A stretch of DNA of 13,696 nucleotides from an uncultured Kineosporia sp. (GTDB lineage: Bacteria > Actinomycetota > Actinomycetes > Actinomycetales > Kineosporiaceae), in the NCBI GenBank assembly GCA_937859855.1, contig CALMAR010000448.1, forward strand, positions 1 to 13,696, read 5' to 3'. Under the pieces are notes generated by a model. That model did no database searches. It was not told the origin of the DNA and saw only the letters and a program-made list of their open reading frames with translations. Shown here one piece after another: positions 1 to 7,900 of the stretch. The position numbers and the translations under genes are program-made. Within the stretch, counting starts at the first letter, position 1; each line of letters opens with the position of its first letter.

Positions 1-1359
1 CCCCACCGCCCGGCGCCGCCGGATCGTCGCCTGCAGGGCGCCGGCATGCGGCAGCGACGGAGTGGCCGCTGCACTCACCACCACGTCCACCCCGCCCTCA
101 ACCAGGGCCAGCGCGGTCTCCAGCCGGTCCAGCGCAGCCTGCTGCGCCGGGGTGCGCTCCGGCTCGAACAGGTCCGAGGACAGCGCGCTCTGCAGAGACT
201 CCGGATCGGAGGGGTCGAGATCGCGTACGGCTTCCTCGATCCGGGCGGTGTCGATCACGATCCCGCGGGCGTACTCCTCGACCGCGGCCAGCAGGTGGGC
301 CCGCAGCCACGGCACCCCGGAGAACAGCCGGGCGTGCGCCGCCTCGCGCAGGGCCAGATAGAGCCGCACCTCGTCGTCGGGCAGCCCAAGACCAGAGCAC
401 AGCTCGTAGATGTTCTCCGGAATCAGCGCGGCTCGTCCGGCGGCCACCAGCGGCAAGCCGATGTCGCTGCCGCTGACCACCTCGCGGGAGAGCGCCCCCA
501 GCGCCTGGCCGAGCTGGGCGCCGAAGAAGGTGCCACCCATCTGGCGCATCATCGGCATCGCCCCGCCGAGCATGGCCTGCAGCTCGGGCGGGGCCTGCTG
601 GGTCAGCGCCGCGGTCATCGCGTCACCCACGCTGGTCGCGACCGGCTCCACCACCTGCCGCCAGACCGGCAGGGTGTTCTCGATCCACTCGGCCCGGCTC
701 CAGGCATCCGTGCGAGCGGCCGCGGCGGGCAGGTCGGTGACCCGGTCCAGCCACAGGTCCGCGGTGCGCAGCGCCTCCGCCACCCGGCGCTGCTGGGCCT
801 CACCGATCGTCGGATCACCACCCTCGGCTGCCGCCTGCCGGGCCACCTGGGTAGCGATCTCCCAGTTCACCGGCCCATCTCCGCCGGACGACATGAGCTG
901 CTGCACCGAGCTGAGCATGGCCTGCAAGGACGCGGGGTCGGTGGGCATGCCGGGGATGTTCAGGAGGCCAGGAGGCAGGTCGGCCGGAAAGTTCGGCGGC
1001 AGCCCGGACCCTGGCTGGCCGCCCATCATGGCGGCCAGCAGCCCAGCCCGCGGATCCGGTGGCTCTTGCGGCGAGCCCTGATCATCGGGCTCCGGGGCTT
1101 CGTTCGGCTGGAAGCCGATCCGGCGGCGGCCAGTGGAGCCGGATGAGCCGGATGAGCCGGACGGCCCGATCGAGGGAGCCGGGTCTTCCGGTCCGAAGGG
1201 GTCAGGCGGAAGCTCATCGGCGTCCTCCGGACCCCCGGTGGGATCAACCGGTCCGGTCGGCTCACTGGCATCGTCGTTCGCATCGCCGGACGGCCGGCCG
1301 GTGCCGGGCGGCCCGTCGTCCTCGCGGGCGTTCTCGTCGTCCTCGGGTCGTTCGGTCAC
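1..1359 (-). CDS. Zinc-dependent metalloprotease-like protein (Zincin_2 / TIGR03624 type), C-terminus cut off
   Basis: The minus-strand frame is open for 453 codons from a GTG at 1359 to the window edge, so the C-terminus is missing. A GAGGTG ribosome site lies about 6 bases before the GTG. Residues 1 to about 105 are low-complexity and rich in acidic residues, Gly, Pro and Ser. The folded part then begins with a Met/Gly/Pro-rich stretch, followed by GGTFFGAQLGQALGALSREV and the LREAAHARLFSGVPWLRAHL block typical of the DUF2342/Zincin_2 group to which Mycobacterium tuberculosis Rv3195 belongs. REAAH (residues 338-342) sits where a HExxH zinc motif would be expected, with Arg for the first His, so catalysis is uncertain. 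The family usually lies near the PDZ-Lon protease and UPF0182 genes, as here. The role is unknown. The family call is strong; protease activity is an inference from fold annotation. Confidence 0.9.
   Translation of the reverse strand, partial: MTERPEDDENAREDDGPPGTGRPSGDANDDASEPTGPVDPTGGPEDADELPPDPFGPEDPAPSIGPSGSSGSSGSTGRRRIGFQPNEAPEPDDQGSPQEPPDPRAGLLAAMMGGQPGSGLPPNFPADLPPGLLNIPGMPTDPASLQAMLSSVQQLMSSGGDGPVNWEIATQVARQAAAEGGDPTIGEAQQRRVAEALRTADLWLDRVTDLPAAAARTDAWSRAEWIENTLPVWRQVVEPVATSVGDAMTAALTQQAPPELQAMLGGAMPMMRQMGGTFFGAQLGQALGALSREVVSGSDIGLPLVAAGRAALIPENIYELCSGLGLPDDEVRLYLALREAAHARLFSGVPWLRAHLLAAVEEYARGIVIDTARIEEAVRDLDPSDPESLQSALSSDLFEPERTPAQQAALDRLETALALVEGGVDVVVSAAATPSLPHAGALQATIRRRRAVG
1136..1162. 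repeat. Three tandem 9-bp units inside the metalloprotease linker
   Basis: GAGCCGGAT occurs twice in tandem, followed by GAGCCGGAC. On the minus strand it encodes a Ser-Gly-Ser repeat in the disordered N-terminal part of the metalloprotease-like protein. The period is a multiple of three, so copy-number change would keep the frame. It is probably only a flexible linker. Confidence 0.75.
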
Positions 1360-1590
1360 GTCACACCTCGAAATCCGTTCGCAGCTCGGCCGCTGTCCAT
1401 CCTCCTCCGTTCACCACCCCGGCGCTGACCAGGCTGGACGGATTCAGGATCACCGGTTTCAACGGCCAGCCTGGCGTTCGGGTGGCCGAATCCGCTCTGA
1501 GCAGACAACTCCCTCCCGCGACCGCTGGCGCTGATGATTCGATGGAGGGGTTCATCGCGATCAGAACTCACTGAGCTGAGAGGCGTCCGG

Positions 1591-2853
1591 GTGCCAGCTG
1601 AGCGTCGTCCTCGGTCAGGCCGTTCAGAGGCGTCCGGTCATGCTCGGACTCCTTCCCGTTCCCGGCAGGGCTCTTCCCGGTCGCGCCGGGGCAGCCGGGC
1701 GGTCCCGCCCCCCGGGCCGGTGGTGGCTGTGACCTCGGCGTCCAGCCCAGCCGGGAGGGCCGTGGTCGAGGCGCTGCAGGCGGTGGCCGGACCTCGTCCA
1801 GCGCCGATCCGCCAGGTCATCGCCGTTCAGGACGACGGCCCGATCGTCGCTGGCCAGCTCAGCACGACGGTCCCGGACGCCGCCGAAGAGCCTGGACCGG
1901 CCGTCCCGGTCAGCTGGCGCACGGCCGACCTCTCCTCCCCGCTGGTGGCCAGCGCGCTGGCTGGCGCTGAGGTCGTGGTGCACATCGCCGCCCAGGACCA
2001 CATCATCACCGGTGATCCGGTGCAGCGCCGGATCCATGCGGTGCGCTCGGCTCAGGCGGTCACCATGGCCGCGGCCGCAATCGGGGCCCGGCGGCTGATC
2101 GCGGTGAGCAGCGCGATGGTGTTCGGGGCGCGGCCCGACAACCCCGTTCCGCTGGACGACGCCTGTGTGTTCCGGACCGAGCCGGATGACGGCGTGGCGG
2201 GCGACCTGCTCGAGGTGGAGCGAGTGCTGGAGCGGATTCCGCGGGTCCATCCGGGCCTGGCTCTGACCCTGATCAGACCGGCCGCCCTGGTCGGGCCCGG
2301 GGTGGACAACGCCGTCACCCGGTACTTCGAGGCGCCGCGGCTGCTGGTGCTGCGCGGGCAGCAGATGGCCTGGCAGTTCTGCCACATCGACGACTTGGCC
2401 AGTGCGGTGCTGGCCGCGATCGGCCAGGATCTGAGTGGTCAGCTGACCGCTGCGGCGCCGGGTGTGCTGAACGAACCGGAGGTCGAGCGAATAACTGGCC
2501 GCCGCCGTCTGGAGGTACCCTCCGCGCTGGCCTTCAGCACGGCCGACCGGCTGCACAAGATGGGGGTGCTGCCCGCTCCGGCCAGCGAACTCGCGTTCGT
2601 GGTGCATCCCTGGGCGATCAGTGCCCACGGCTTGATTGGCGCCGGATGGGCGGCCAAGCATGACAACGAGGCCTGTCTGCGAGCGCTGCTGACCGGTCTG
2701 GAGGGCCGGCCCCGGACTGGCCGGCATCCGGGTCGCCGGGATGCGGCGATGGGCGCGGCCGGAGCGGCGGTGGCTCTGGTCGGCACGGCGGCGATTCTGC
2801 GCCAGGCTCGATCCCGGCGAGGGCGGCGGCAACCGCCGGCCGGTCCGGAATGA
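1591..2853 (+). CDS. Atypical short-chain dehydrogenase/NAD-dependent epimerase-like protein with C-terminal membrane segment
   Basis: The 420-residue protein has the layout of an extended SDR (epimerase/dehydratase) fold. A degenerate nucleotide loop TSASSPAG lies at residues 48-55 where TGxxGxxG is usual. It continues with VVVHIAAQDHI (His131), SSAMVFG (Ser173-Ser174) and the late conserved HIDDLASAVLAA (His265). The region that should carry YxxxK reads GVAGDLLEVERVL, with no Tyr, so the catalytic dyad seems lost. A hydrophobic segment near the C-terminus (MGAAGAAVALVGTAAIL) followed by an Arg-rich tail looks like a membrane anchor. I chose GTG 1591 because GAGAGG lies 7 bases upstream; ATG 1534 and GTG 1720 or 1723 are alternatives. 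The extra N-terminal 43 residues are Arg/Ser-rich. AGAGGCGTCCGG is repeated at 1579 and 1626 around the start. The gene diverges from the metalloprotease and ends 21 bp before the Lon-type gene. The substrate is unknown, and a binding or regulatory role is possible. Confidence 0.8.
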   Translation: MPAERRPRSGRSEASGHARTPSRSRQGSSRSRRGSRAVPPPGPVVAVTSASSPAGRAVVEALQAVAGPRPAPIRQVIAVQDDGPIVAGQLSTTVPDAAEEPGPAVPVSWRTADLSSPLVASALAGAEVVVHIAAQDHIITGDPVQRRIHAVRSAQAVTMAAAAIGARRLIAVSSAMVFGARPDNPVPLDDACVFRTEPDDGVAGDLLEVERVLERIPRVHPGLALTLIRPAALVGPGVDNAVTRYFEAPRLLVLRGQQMAWQFCHIDDLASAVLAAIGQDLSGQLTAAAPGVLNEPEVERITGRRRLEVPSALAFSTADRLHKMGVLPAPASELAFVVHPWAISAHGLIGAGWAAKHDNEACLRALLTGLEGRPRTGRHPGRRDAAMGAAGAAVALVGTAAILRQARSRRGRRQPPAGPE

Positions 2854-2862
2854 GGCGCGCCC

Positions 2863-2868
2863 TAAGCT
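2863..2868 (+). promoter_or_regulatory. Possible -10 box for leaderless PDZ-Lon gene
   Basis: TAAGCT fits the actinobacterial TAnnnT -10 pattern and ends 6 bases before GTG 2875. No Shine-Dalgarno sequence is visible. Both facts suit transcription starting at or next to the start codon. It is pattern-based only; no clear -35 element is seen. Confidence 0.4.
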
Positions 2869-2874
2869 GGGTTC

Positions 2875-3987
2875 GTGACCGATCGGCCGGACCTGGCGCA
2901 ACCGGCACAGGCCGATCCGCAGCCCATCCCGGTCCGGCCTGCGCCGATGGAGCAGCGCACTGTGATCGTGCTGATCTCCGGCTTCGGCGCGGTGCTGCTG
3001 GCCTCGCTGATGATGATGCTGCCGGTTCCTTACATCCTGCTGAAGCCCGGTCCGGTGCTGAACACCCTGGGTCAGGCCGATGGCAAGCCGCTGATCAGCA
3101 TTTCTGGCCACTCCAGTTACCCGGCCAGAGGTGAGCTCGATCTCACCACGGTCTCCGAGGTCGGCGGAGCGGATCGTTCGCCTGGCCTGCTCGCCGCTCT
3201 GCAGGCCTGGATCAGCCGATCAGATGCGGTGGTCCCGCGGGACGCAGTGATTCCGAAGGGCCAGACCAGCAAACAGACCGACGAGCAGAACCGGTCGATG
3301 ATGACCAGTTCGCAGGAGAGCGCGACCGCGGCCGCGCTGGCGGCGCTGAAGATCAAGGTGCCGGCCAAGCTGGTGGTGGCTGACATCGAGCCGGGCGCAG
3401 CGGCCGGGGTTGCGCTGAAACCGAAGGACGTGATCACGGCGGTCAACGGTGTCCGGGTGCCGGACCTCGAAACCCTGTCCGCGCAGCTGGGAAAGGTCCG
3501 CGCCGGTGATCGGGTGAAGGTGACCGTGGACCGGGACGGCCGGTCGACGACGGTTGAAACCCTTACCGGGAGAGGCGATACCGGTCGCGCCCTGCTGAGG
3601 ATCTTCATCGATCCGAGGTTTTCGTTCCCCTTCCAGGTGCGGATCCAGATCGGCAATATCGGCGGCCCCAGTGCGGGAACGATGTTCGCGCTGGGCATCA
3701 TCGATCTGCTCACTCCCGGCGACCTGACCGGAGGCAAGCTGATCGCCGGCACCGGAACCATGGACATCAGCGGCACCGTTGGCCCGATCAGCGGCATCCA
3801 GCAGAAGATGGCCGGGGCGCGCCGGGCCGGTGCGCGGTACTTCCTGGCGCCTTCGGAGAACTGTGACGAGGTGCGCGGTCATATTCCGGACGGCCTGACC
3901 GTGGTCAGGATCGCGACGCTGGACGGCGCCCAGGCCGCAGTCAAGGCGATCGCCGCCGGTTCGGCCGCAGACCTGCCCGGCTGCTGA
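2875..3987 (+). CDS. Membrane-anchored PDZ-domain Lon-like serine protease (YlbL family, peptidase S16)
   Basis: The 370-residue protein has a short cytosolic N-terminus and a single membrane helix at about residues 29-50, followed by the PYILLKPGP block typical of the YlbL group. A PDZ domain follows at about 163-230 (around DIEPGAAAGVALKPKDVITA). The C-terminal Lon proteolytic domain spans about 235-360. The nucleophile is Ser266 in GGPSAG and the general base is Lys311 in GIQQKMAGARRAG; the 45-residue spacing fits the Ser-Lys dyad of S16 proteases. Family members are thought to cut envelope or signalling substrates outside the membrane; B. subtilis YlbL and mycobacterial Rv3194c are relatives. 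GTG is the only sensible start. The gene lies 21 bp after the SDR-like gene, so it may be partly co-transcribed, but a leaderless -10 box is also present. A hairpin follows the stop directly. Confidence 0.93.
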   Translation: MTDRPDLAQPAQADPQPIPVRPAPMEQRTVIVLISGFGAVLLASLMMMLPVPYILLKPGPVLNTLGQADGKPLISISGHSSYPARGELDLTTVSEVGGADRSPGLLAALQAWISRSDAVVPRDAVIPKGQTSKQTDEQNRSMMTSSQESATAAALAALKIKVPAKLVVADIEPGAAAGVALKPKDVITAVNGVRVPDLETLSAQLGKVRAGDRVKVTVDRDGRSTTVETLTGRGDTGRALLRIFIDPRFSFPFQVRIQIGNIGGPSAGTMFALGIIDLLTPGDLTGGKLIAGTGTMDISGTVGPISGIQQKMAGARRAGARYFLAPSENCDEVRGHIPDGLTVVRIATLDGAQAAVKAIAAGSAADLPGC

Positions 3988-4016
3988 GCTGAACCGTCCT
4001 GTCCGGACGGTTCAGC
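3988..4016. terminator. Bidirectional hairpin between convergent genes
   Basis: GCTGAACCGTCC (3988-3999) and its exact reverse complement GGACGGTTCAGC (4005-4016) flank a 5-base loop. The hairpin starts right after the stop of the PDZ-Lon gene and contains the stop codon of the convergent PPA1309-family gene (4012-4014). No T-run is present, which is common for high-GC Actinobacteria. The position and symmetry support termination in both directions. Confidence 0.8.
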
Positions 4017-4593
4017 GCAGCGTTTCTTGTACCGCCGCCACCAGTCCCGGCGCCAGTTCCGGGCCCACCGCCACCTTGTCGTCGGAGTCGTGGTCGCGGG
4101 CCCGCGGGGCCACGGCGTGGGCGCCGTCCCGCAGTACCGCCGCGGCCAGCCGGACGTCCCGGCGATCCGGATGGTTCTGTAGCCAGATCATCGCTTCGCC
4201 CTCATCGCCCGGTACCTGATCCTCGGCCTCCGGCGGCAGGACCGACCGTTCCACCACTACCGCTGCCCCGTCGACACTGCCCGGCCAGGCGATGCTGCCC
4301 AGTAATTGCTCGAGCGAGTCGACTTCAGGCAGATCGTCCTGCTCGACCGCGGTCAGGTGGTCTGGATCGGCCCGGGCGGCGGCCCGCACGTCGGCGGGCA
4401 GGCGCTGCGCCAGTCCGGCGTCCCGGGTGATCGCGGCCGCGGTCCTGACCAGCGCGAACAGCCGGTCGGGGGCGTCCCAGCCGTTGGCCGCCACTTGCCG
4501 CTCCAGCTCCACCACGATCCGGCTGACGGCCAGCTGGCCCAAACCAGGCAGTTCGGAGGCGGTGCCGGGCGCTGGGCCGGGGGAGTCGTTCAC
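4012..4593 (-). CDS. PPA1309-family protein
   Basis: The predicted 193-residue soluble acidic protein carries LAVSRIVVELERQVAANGWD, then DRLFALVRTA near the N-terminus, LEQLLGSIAWPGSVDGAAVV in the middle, and RDVRLAAAVLRDGAHAVAPR near the end. This is the pattern of the PPA1309 family found beside YlbL and UPF0182 genes in Actinobacteria. No enzyme motif, signal peptide or membrane segment is visible, and the function is unknown. GTG 4593 is preferred because GAGAGG lies 9 bases upstream; an in-frame GTG at 4623 would add 10 residues. The gene is convergent with the PDZ-Lon gene and shares its terminator hairpin. It is divergent from the UPF0182 gene, with about 90 bp between starts. Confidence 0.85.
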   Translation of the reverse strand: MNDSPGPAPGTASELPGLGQLAVSRIVVELERQVAANGWDAPDRLFALVRTAAAITRDAGLAQRLPADVRAAARADPDHLTAVEQDDLPEVDSLEQLLGSIAWPGSVDGAAVVVERSVLPPEAEDQVPGDEGEAMIWLQNHPDRRDVRLAAAVLRDGAHAVAPRARDHDSDDKVAVGPELAPGLVAAVQETLR

Positions 4594-4669
4594 GCGGTCG
4601 ATCCTCTCATCCGTCACATTCACAGCGCGCCGGCGCAGGGCTGCGTAAGGGAACCGATGTCCCTATGGG

Positions 4670-4675
4670 TAAGTT
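4670..4675 (+). promoter_or_regulatory. Possible -10 box for UPF0182 gene
   Basis: TAAGTT fits TAnnnT and ends 8 bases before GTG 4684, consistent with a leaderless transcript. It is one reason for choosing that start over ATG 4657, which instead has AAGGGA four bases upstream. There is no clear -35 element. Confidence 0.35.
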
Positions 4676-4683
4676 CTGCTTGC

Positions 4684-7600
4684 GTGACGTTCGAGCGAGA
4701 ACCACGCGCGCCCCGGCCGGTGGTCAACAAGCGGCGGCGCGGTGCGCTGATCCCCACCCTGATCACGCTCGGCGTCCTGGTCGTACTGGGGCTGATCCTG
4801 TCCCAGTTCTGGACCGAGATCCTCTGGTATCGGCAGCTCGGCTTCCTTTCGGTCTACCGCACCGAGCAGCTGACCCGGCTGGTGCTGTTCGTCCTCGGCG
4901 CGGCCCTGATGGCCGCCGGGGTGGGCAGCAGCCTGGTGATCGCTTACCGGAGCCGCCCGATCTATGCGCCGGTGTCGGCCGAGCAGGCCGGGCTGGACCG
5001 GTATCGGGAGAACATTGAGCCGCTTCGCCGGATCGTGAGCGTCGCGGTTCCGCTGGTATTAGGCCTGTTCGCCGGATCCGCAGCCGCGCAGCAGTGGCAG
5101 GTGGTGCAGCTGTGGCTGAACCGGGTCGCATTCGGGACCAAGGATCCGCAGTTCGGCAAGGATGTCGGCTTCTTCGTCTTCACCCTGCCCTGGCTGCAGT
5201 TCGTGGTCGGATTCCTGACCGCGATCGTGTTCTTGGCCGCGCTGGCGGCGGTGGTGACGCACTATCTGTACGGCGGTTTGCGACTGCAGGGTCAGGGCCA
5301 GCGGCTGACCAACACCGCCCGGATTCACCTCTCCGGGCTGGCGGCGGCGTTCCTGCTGTTGCGCGCCATCGACTACTGGCTGGGCCGATATGCCTTGTCC
5401 ACCAAGGACTCCAGCCTCATCACCGGTCTCAGTTACAAGGACGCGAACGCCGTTCTGACCGCCCGTAGCATTCTGGCCGGGATCGCCCTGATCGTGGCCG
5501 TGCTGTTCATCGTGATCGCGATCGCTGACCGGGGCCGGCTGATCCCGCTCTACGGCGTTGCGCTGCTGGTGGCCTGCGCGATCGTGATCGGAGGCATCTA
5601 CCCGGCTGCGGTGCAGCGCTTTCAGGTCACTCCGAACGCGAAGCGGCTCGAATCCCCATATATCCAGCGGAATATCACCGCCACCCGGGCTGCCTATGGG
5701 TTGAGCACGATCCAGCAGTCCAACTTCACCGCCAAGACCGTGGCCGAACCCAACGCCTTGCGCAACGACGTGGAGACCATTCCGGGAATCCGGCTGCTCG
5801 ACCCGTCTCTGATCAGTGACACCTATCGGCAGTTGCAGCAGATCAAGCAGTACTACTCGTTCCCGGACAGCCTCGACGTCGATCGGTACACGATCAACGG
5901 GAAATCCCGCGACACCGTGATCTCCGTCCGTGAGCTCGACATCGACGCCGCGCCCGCCGCTCAACGCAACTGGGTGAACGATCATCTGGTGTACACCCAT
6001 GGCTTCGGCGTGGTCGCGGCCTACGGCAACGAGCGCAGCAGTGACGGCAAGCCCGTGTTCTTCCAGCAGGGGATTCCTTCTACCGGTGCCCTGGGTCAAT
6101 ACCAGCCAAGGGTGTACTTCGGCGAGCAGTCGCCCGACTACTCCATCGTCGGCGCCCAGAAGGGCAAGGCCCCGCAGGAGCTGGACTACCCGGACAACGC
6201 CGCCTCCGGTCAGCAGAACAACACCTATGACGGCGGGGGCGGCATCTCGATCGGCTCGACGTTCCGAAAGCTGTTGTACGCGGTCAAGTTCCGCGAGGGG
6301 AACATCCTGCTGTCGAGTTCGATCAACCGGGATTCCAAAATCCTCTATGACCGGAAACCGCGCGAGCGAGTCGAGAAGGTCGCGCCGTTCCTGACCCTGG
6401 ACGGCGATCCGTACCCGGCCGTGGTCGACGGCAGGATCAAATGGATCCTGGACGGCTACACGACCAGTAGCCACTATCCCTATTCACGTACGCAGGTGCT
6501 GGAAGAGGCCACATCGGACTCGATCACGGCGCGGAGCGCGAGCGTGGTGCCGCTGGACAACCGGCGGATCAACTACATCCGCAACTCGGTCAAGGCGACC
6601 GTGGACGCCTATGACGGCTCGGTCACCCTCTACGCCTGGGACGAGTCCGATCCGGTGCTGAAGGCCTGGCGCAAGATCTTCCCCACTGCGGTGAAGCCGC
6701 TGACCGAGATCGATGGCCAGCTGATGTCGCACCTGCGCTACCCAGAGGACTTGTTCAAGGTGCAACGGGATCTGCTGCAGCGCTACCACGTGACTCAGCC
6801 GGACTCGTTCTTCAGCCAGCAGGACTTCTGGGAGGTGCCGGAGGATCCAACCGGGAACAGCCCGCAGGCCAGCCTGCAGCCGCCGTACTACCTGAGCCTG
6901 AAGATGCCGGGCCAGAACGAACCGGCGTTCTCGCTGACCTCGACGTTCATCCCGGCCGGCCGGACCCGGAACGTGCTGACCGGGTTCCTGGCCGCCGATG
7001 CCGACGCCGGCAGCACGGCCGGGAAACCGAAGCCGGGCTTCGGGCAGTTGCGGCTGCTGCAACTGCCCAAGGAACCGGTGGTGCCAGGGCCGGGGCAAGT
7101 GCAGAACATCTTCAACTCCGATCCGAACGTGTCCCAGCAACTAAACATCCTGGCTCGCGGATCGAGCACCGTGCTGCGCGGGAATCTGCTCACCCTTCCG
7201 CTGGGCGACGGGTTGCTCTATGTGCAGCCGGTTTATGTCCAGAGTGCGGGCAGCGGGTCGTATCCGTTGCTGCAGAAGGTGCTGGTCGCCTTCGGTGATC
7301 AGCAGGTCGGCTACGCGGACAACCTCGAGGATGCGCTGGACCAGGTGTTCGGTACCTCCACCCTCGGAGGCACGGGAACTGGGACGGGAAGCGGAACGGG
7401 TACCGGCACAACCGGTCCTCCGACCGCGGCGCAGCAGCGGCTGACCGATGCCCTGGACGCGGCGGCCAAGGCGCTGAAGGACAGTGCGACGGCGCTGAAG
7501 GCCGGTGACTTCGCGGCCTACGGAACGGCGCAGAAAGCGCTGCAGGACGCGGTGCAGGCTGCCCAGGAGGCGGAGGACGACGTGGTCCGCAGTTCAGCCG

Positions 7601-7686
7601 CCGCGACCTCAGGCCCCGTCGCGTCCCCCAAGCCATCGGCCTCGCAGGCCTCCTCGCCCGCCCCGTCGCCCACCAAGACCCGGTGA
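4684..7686 (+). CDS. UPF0182 (COG1615) family large membrane protein
   Basis: The protein is 1000 residues long, the normal size for the family. Seven hydrophobic segments lie at about residues 21-42, 62-87, 117-137, 163-195, 214-233, 261-281 and 286-312. A large, probably extracytoplasmic, region of about 590 residues follows, with family-typical blocks such as NIEPLRRIVSV before it and SPYIQRNITATRAAYGL, WILDGYTTSSHYPYS and INYIRNSVKATVDAYDG within it. A Gly/Thr-rich linker (7366-7410) then leads to a short Ala-rich helical region and a Ser/Pro/Lys tail. The function is not known; M. tuberculosis Rv3193c is a member. GTG 4684 gives the usual N-terminus TFEREPRAP followed by an Arg/Lys patch before helix 1; ATG 4657 would add 9 residues. 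The gene is divergent from the PPA1309-family gene and next to the PDZ-Lon protease locus, as in other Actinobacteria. Confidence 0.93.
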   Translation: MTFEREPRAPRPVVNKRRRGALIPTLITLGVLVVLGLILSQFWTEILWYRQLGFLSVYRTEQLTRLVLFVLGAALMAAGVGSSLVIAYRSRPIYAPVSAEQAGLDRYRENIEPLRRIVSVAVPLVLGLFAGSAAAQQWQVVQLWLNRVAFGTKDPQFGKDVGFFVFTLPWLQFVVGFLTAIVFLAALAAVVTHYLYGGLRLQGQGQRLTNTARIHLSGLAAAFLLLRAIDYWLGRYALSTKDSSLITGLSYKDANAVLTARSILAGIALIVAVLFIVIAIADRGRLIPLYGVALLVACAIVIGGIYPAAVQRFQVTPNAKRLESPYIQRNITATRAAYGLSTIQQSNFTAKTVAEPNALRNDVETIPGIRLLDPSLISDTYRQLQQIKQYYSFPDSLDVDRYTINGKSRDTVISVRELDIDAAPAAQRNWVNDHLVYTHGFGVVAAYGNERSSDGKPVFFQQGIPSTGALGQYQPRVYFGEQSPDYSIVGAQKGKAPQELDYPDNAASGQQNNTYDGGGGISIGSTFRKLLYAVKFREGNILLSSSINRDSKILYDRKPRERVEKVAPFLTLDGDPYPAVVDGRIKWILDGYTTSSHYPYSRTQVLEEATSDSITARSASVVPLDNRRINYIRNSVKATVDAYDGSVTLYAWDESDPVLKAWRKIFPTAVKPLTEIDGQLMSHLRYPEDLFKVQRDLLQRYHVTQPDSFFSQQDFWEVPEDPTGNSPQASLQPPYYLSLKMPGQNEPAFSLTSTFIPAGRTRNVLTGFLAADADAGSTAGKPKPGFGQLRLLQLPKEPVVPGPGQVQNIFNSDPNVSQQLNILARGSSTVLRGNLLTLPLGDGLLYVQPVYVQSAGSGSYPLLQKVLVAFGDQQVGYADNLEDALDQVFGTSTLGGTGTGTGSGTGTGTTGPPTAAQQRLTDALDAAAKALKDSATALKAGDFAAYGTAQKALQDAVQAAQEAEDDVVRSSAAATSGPVASPKPSASQASSPAPSPTKTR

Positions 7687-7693
7687 TCCGGGT
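7678..7693 (+). terminator. Short hairpin at the UPF0182 stop codon
   Basis: ACCCGG and CCGGGT pair around a 4-base loop that holds the stop codon of the UPF0182 gene. The stem is only 6 bp and no T-run follows, so termination is possible but weakly supported. Confidence 0.35.
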
Positions 7694-7776
7694 TCGCTGG
7701 TCTCCTCTGCGCCGCGCCCGGTTCTCGCTGTTCTGGTTCCTGTGGCCGGCCCGGGCTGCCCTCGGCGGTAGCGGAT

Positions 7777-7804
7777 TTGCTCTGTCTGGTGCTCGCGAGA
7801 TAAC
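7777..7804 (+). promoter_or_regulatory. Probable promoter of tRNA-fMet
   Basis: TTGCTC (7777-7782) and GATAAC (7799-7804) are separated by 16 bases. Transcription would start about 7 bases before the mature tRNA 5' end at 7818. The spacing and match are reasonable for a housekeeping promoter. Confidence 0.5.
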
Positions 7805-7817
7805 TTGGCGGTACCGA

Positions 7818-7891
7818 CGCGGGGTGGAGCAGCTCGGTAGCTCGCTGGGCTCATAACCCAGAGGTCGCAGGTTCAAATCCTGCCCCCGCTA
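7818..7891 (+). tRNA. Initiator tRNA-fMet (CAT anticodon)
   Basis: A full cloverleaf can be drawn. The acceptor stem is CGCGGGG with CCCCGCT, the D stem is GAGC/GCTC, and the anticodon stem is CTGGG/CCCAG. The loop is CTCATAA (anticodon CAT at 7852-7854) and the T stem is GCAGG/CCTGC with loop TTCAAAT. The unpaired first acceptor position (C1 opposite T72) and three G:C pairs at the base of the anticodon stem are marks of the initiator type. The discriminator is A at 7891. The next bases are CAA rather than CCA, so CCA must be added enzymatically. The gene is intact although it borders the accessory region, as expected when an element reconstitutes the 3' end on integration. Confidence 0.96.
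7849..7870 (+). repeat. Putative left attachment core (attL) within tRNA-fMet
   Basis: This 22-base stretch of the tRNA, from the end of the anticodon stem through the variable loop into the T stem, recurs with two mismatches at 13019-13040. tRNA genes are standard targets of tyrosine integrases, and an integrase remnant lies downstream. The call is tentative; see the right-hand copy. Confidence 0.4.
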
Positions 7892-7900
7892 CAAACGAAA

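Noticed and set aside
46..1146. Long plus-strand frame of 366 codons
   Set aside because: It is antisense to the metalloprotease-like gene, Arg/Gln/His-rich with no motif: a GC-codon shadow.
1624..3111. Minus-strand frame of 495 codons
   Set aside because: It lies opposite the SDR-like and PDZ-Lon genes and has shadow-like His/Arg/Gln composition.
5059..6474. Minus-strand frame of 471 codons
   Set aside because: It is antisense to the well-supported UPF0182 gene and has no recognisable domain.
7190..7876. Minus-strand frame running across the tRNA
   Set aside because: It includes the antisense of tRNA-fMet and of the UPF0182 tail; Arg/Pro-rich, no family.
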